Positions 5,200 through 6,576 of a stretch of DNA of 6,576 bases are shown one piece after another. The stretch spans positions 1 to 6,576 of the forward strand of contig JANWJO010000209.1 of the NCBI GenBank assembly GCA_025449435.1, given 5' to 3'. Under the pieces are notes generated by a model. That model was not told the origin of the DNA. It saw nothing but the letters and a program-made list of their open reading frames with translations, and did no database searches. Within the stretch, counting starts at the first letter, position 1, and every line of letters begins with the position of its first letter. Source of the DNA: Chloroflexota bacterium (GTDB lineage: Bacteria > Chloroflexota > UBA4733). Position numbers and translations under genes: made by a program.

Positions 5200-5288
5200 A
5201 AGGCGCAACGCTGCAAGGGCTCGAACGCAACCGCAACTGTCCCTTCTGCTGGGACCAGAGAATTGGGCGGCACGGCACGGGGACGGCG

Positions 5289-6576
5289 TTAGCCGCGCGC
5301 CGCAATCGGTTCCGGCGCGTGTTCGGTGCTCTGATCGACGGCGCCAGCAAACAAGGGCAGGTGCACTACAAATGTGGCGCCGCCGCCAGGAGTCTCGCGA
5401 GCGGTAACCGTGCCGCCATGCGCGGCGACCACTGCCGACACAATGGATAGCCCCAGGCCGCTGCCACCGTGGTCGCGTCCGCTGCCGGGGTTGGCGCGGT
5501 AAAAGCGCTCGAAGATATGTGCTGCACGATCGGGTGGGATGCCCGCTCCGTGGTCGATCACCGCGAGTTCCCCCAACGCGCCAGCGATGGTGACTCGGAT
5601 CTGGAAGGGGGTTCCCGCTGGCGTGTGTACGAGTACATTGCGCACCAGGTTGCCTACCACTTGGCGCAAGCGCGAGTCGTCGCCGGCCACGATCACAGCG
5701 TCGTCGAGGTGGAGATCGACCTGGCGCAGCGGCTCGGCGGCTCGAGCGTCGGCAGCCGCGTCGAAAGCGAGCGAACACAGATCGACAGGGTCGCTGGCCA
5801 GCGGGCGGCCCTCGTCCAGGCGGGCGAGCAACAGGAGGTCATCGACCAGGTGGCCCATGCGCGTGGCCTCGTCCTCGATGCGCGCCATCGCCGTTTGCAA
5901 GTCGTTGGGGCGTAGGCTCGCGCCCCGCCGGAACAACTCGGCGTAGCCGCGAATCGAACTCAGTGGGGTCCGCAGTTCGTGGGAGGCGTCGGCCACGAAC
6001 CGGCGCAGCCGGTCTTCGGAGGCCGATTGCGCCAGAAATGCCTGCTCGATCTGGTTGAGCATGGCATTAAGCGCGACGGCGAGCCGGCCCACCTCGGTGT
6101 TTGGCTCGGCGGGCGACACCCGTTCGTGCAGCTTGCCAGAGGCAATTTCGCCAGCGGTCGCCGCGATGCGGTCCAGTGGGCGCAGCCCGATTCCCACCGC
6201 CCACGACCCGAACAGCGCGAGTACGACCAGTACGCCAGCCCCGACACCGGCTTCCAGCACCAGGAGCCGGCTGAGGGTGGACGCCACGTCATCCAGCGGG
6301 ATAGCGACCACCAGCAGTGTGTTGCGGATGCTTCCTGGGTCATTGTCATCGGGGGCCTGCACCGCCACGCGATAGCCGCCGTCGGGACCGGCGACCGAAA
6401 AGAACAGCGGTTGCTGTCCAGTGGGGCGTGGCAGCGGGTTGGGCAGCGCCGGCGCCGTCTGGACGCTGGAACTGTTGAAGCCAAACGTGATGTGGTCGAT
6501 GGTGCCTCCACTGGCATCGATCAGCGCAGCGTAGGTGCCTGGAGGCACTGGCACTGAGCCACCGGGAGGTCCACCG
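5289..6576 (-). CDS. Two-component sensor histidine kinase (partial, 5' end beyond window)
   Basis: The frame stays open to the window edge on the minus strand (residues GGPPGGS precede a GTG at 6554), so the true start, first membrane helix and part of the sensor domain are missing. Numbering from that GTG, residues 1-95 are an extracytoplasmic sensor segment (including FFSVAGPDGGYRVAVQAP). About 97-123 is a transmembrane helix and about 120-172 a HAMP domain (LRPLDRIAATAGEIASGKL). The HisKA dimerisation domain carries the phosphoacceptor H192 in FVADASHELRTPLSSIRGYAELFRRG. The HATPase domain has an N box (NLVRNVLVHTP, N302/N306), G1 (DHGAGIP, D334), F box (FERFYR) and G2 (GGSGLGLSI), so the catalytic core is intact. 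The architecture resembles actinobacterial TrcS/TcrY-type kinases. It autophosphorylates and passes phosphate to a response regulator, probably encoded just upstream beyond 6576. The signal is unknown. It is convergent to the MFS gene with no visible link to it. Confidence 0.92.
   Translation of the reverse strand, partial: GGPPGGSVPVPPGTYAALIDASGGTIDHITFGFNSSSVQTAPALPNPLPRPTGQQPLFFSVAGPDGGYRVAVQAPDDNDPGSIRNTLLVVAIPLDDVASTLSRLLVLEAGVGAGVLVVLALFGSWAVGIGLRPLDRIAATAGEIASGKLHERVSPAEPNTEVGRLAVALNAMLNQIEQAFLAQSASEDRLRRFVADASHELRTPLSSIRGYAELFRRGASLRPNDLQTAMARIEDEATRMGHLVDDLLLLARLDEGRPLASDPVDLCSLAFDAAADARAAEPLRQVDLHLDDAVIVAGDDSRLRQVVGNLVRNVLVHTPAGTPFQIRVTIAGALGELAVIDHGAGIPPDRAAHIFERFYRANPGSGRDHGGSGLGLSIVSAVVAAHGGTVTARETPGGGATFVVHLPLFAGAVDQSTEHAPEPIAARG

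Noticed and set aside
5244..5285. T-box-like string (TGGGCGGCACGGCAC, preceded by GGGACCAGAGAAT) on the plus strand
   Set aside because: It only loosely resembles the T-box consensus GGGTGGNACCGCG. There is no convincing stem I with a specifier loop, and it would lead into the antisense of the kinase gene rather than a tRNA-synthetase or amino-acid gene.
5044..5778. Open frame of 244 codons on the minus strand overlapping the kinase 3' end
   Set aside because: Arg/Ser/Pro-rich translation typical of an out-of-frame reading of high-GC coding DNA; the kinase frame has all catalytic boxes.
1..6576. CRISPR array, transposon ends, tRNA or rRNA genes, toxin-antitoxin pair
   Set aside because: No regularly spaced repeats, transposase motifs, terminal inverted repeats, conserved RNA signatures or small paired genes were found on either strand.

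Overview
The window is high-GC bacterial DNA. Genes are closely packed on both strands and promoters look like the housekeeping sigma-70/sigma-A type. A secreted protein with a C-terminal LPSTG-plus-membrane-segment tail points to a Gram-positive-type (monoderm) envelope. An actinobacterial-style sensor kinase and CatE/YwnA-like stress proteins fit Chloroflexota (Thermomicrobia-like) or Actinomycetota. This placement is inference; no marker gene or rRNA is present to settle it.

Layout. Positions 1-98 hold the 3' end of an unidentified plus-strand gene. About 430 bases without a convincing gene follow, ending in a strong promoter (425-453) for a secreted DUF3494-type ice-binding protein (526-1653) with a Thr/Ala/Pro-rich stalk and an LPSTG anchor. 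Convergent to it, across a small hairpin, is a histidine phosphatase (phosphoglycerate-mutase-like) gene on the minus strand (1702-2316). The phosphatase is divergently arranged from a three-gene plus-strand operon at 2498-5138: a YwnA-like Rrf2 repressor, a CatE-like two-domain VOC (extradiol dioxygenase-type) enzyme and a 12-TM MFS efflux permease. The last two overlap by one base (TAATG). Convergent to the operon, after 150 bases with two U-tract-less hairpins, is a sensor histidine kinase on the minus strand (5289 to beyond 6576) whose N-terminus lies outside the window.

How the genes work together. The regulator, ring-cleavage-type enzyme and exporter read as a self-contained detoxification unit, probably for catechols, quinones or other electrophiles. 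The repressor has one cysteine (C99) and no Fe-S ligand set, so a thiol switch is plausible. Its promoter is near consensus (TTGACA, 17 bp, TATGTT) and both core elements lie inside dyads, an arrangement expected for autorepression. A second structured element, a tandem 9-bp repeat followed by a 13-bp inverted repeat, separates the regulator from the enzyme gene. The ice-binding protein, phosphatase and kinase have no visible functional tie to this unit.

I see no CRISPR array, transposon, tRNA, rRNA or clear previously unknown defence system. The points most worth a second look are the operon's regulatory architecture and the apparently non-canonical metal site of the CatE-like enzyme.
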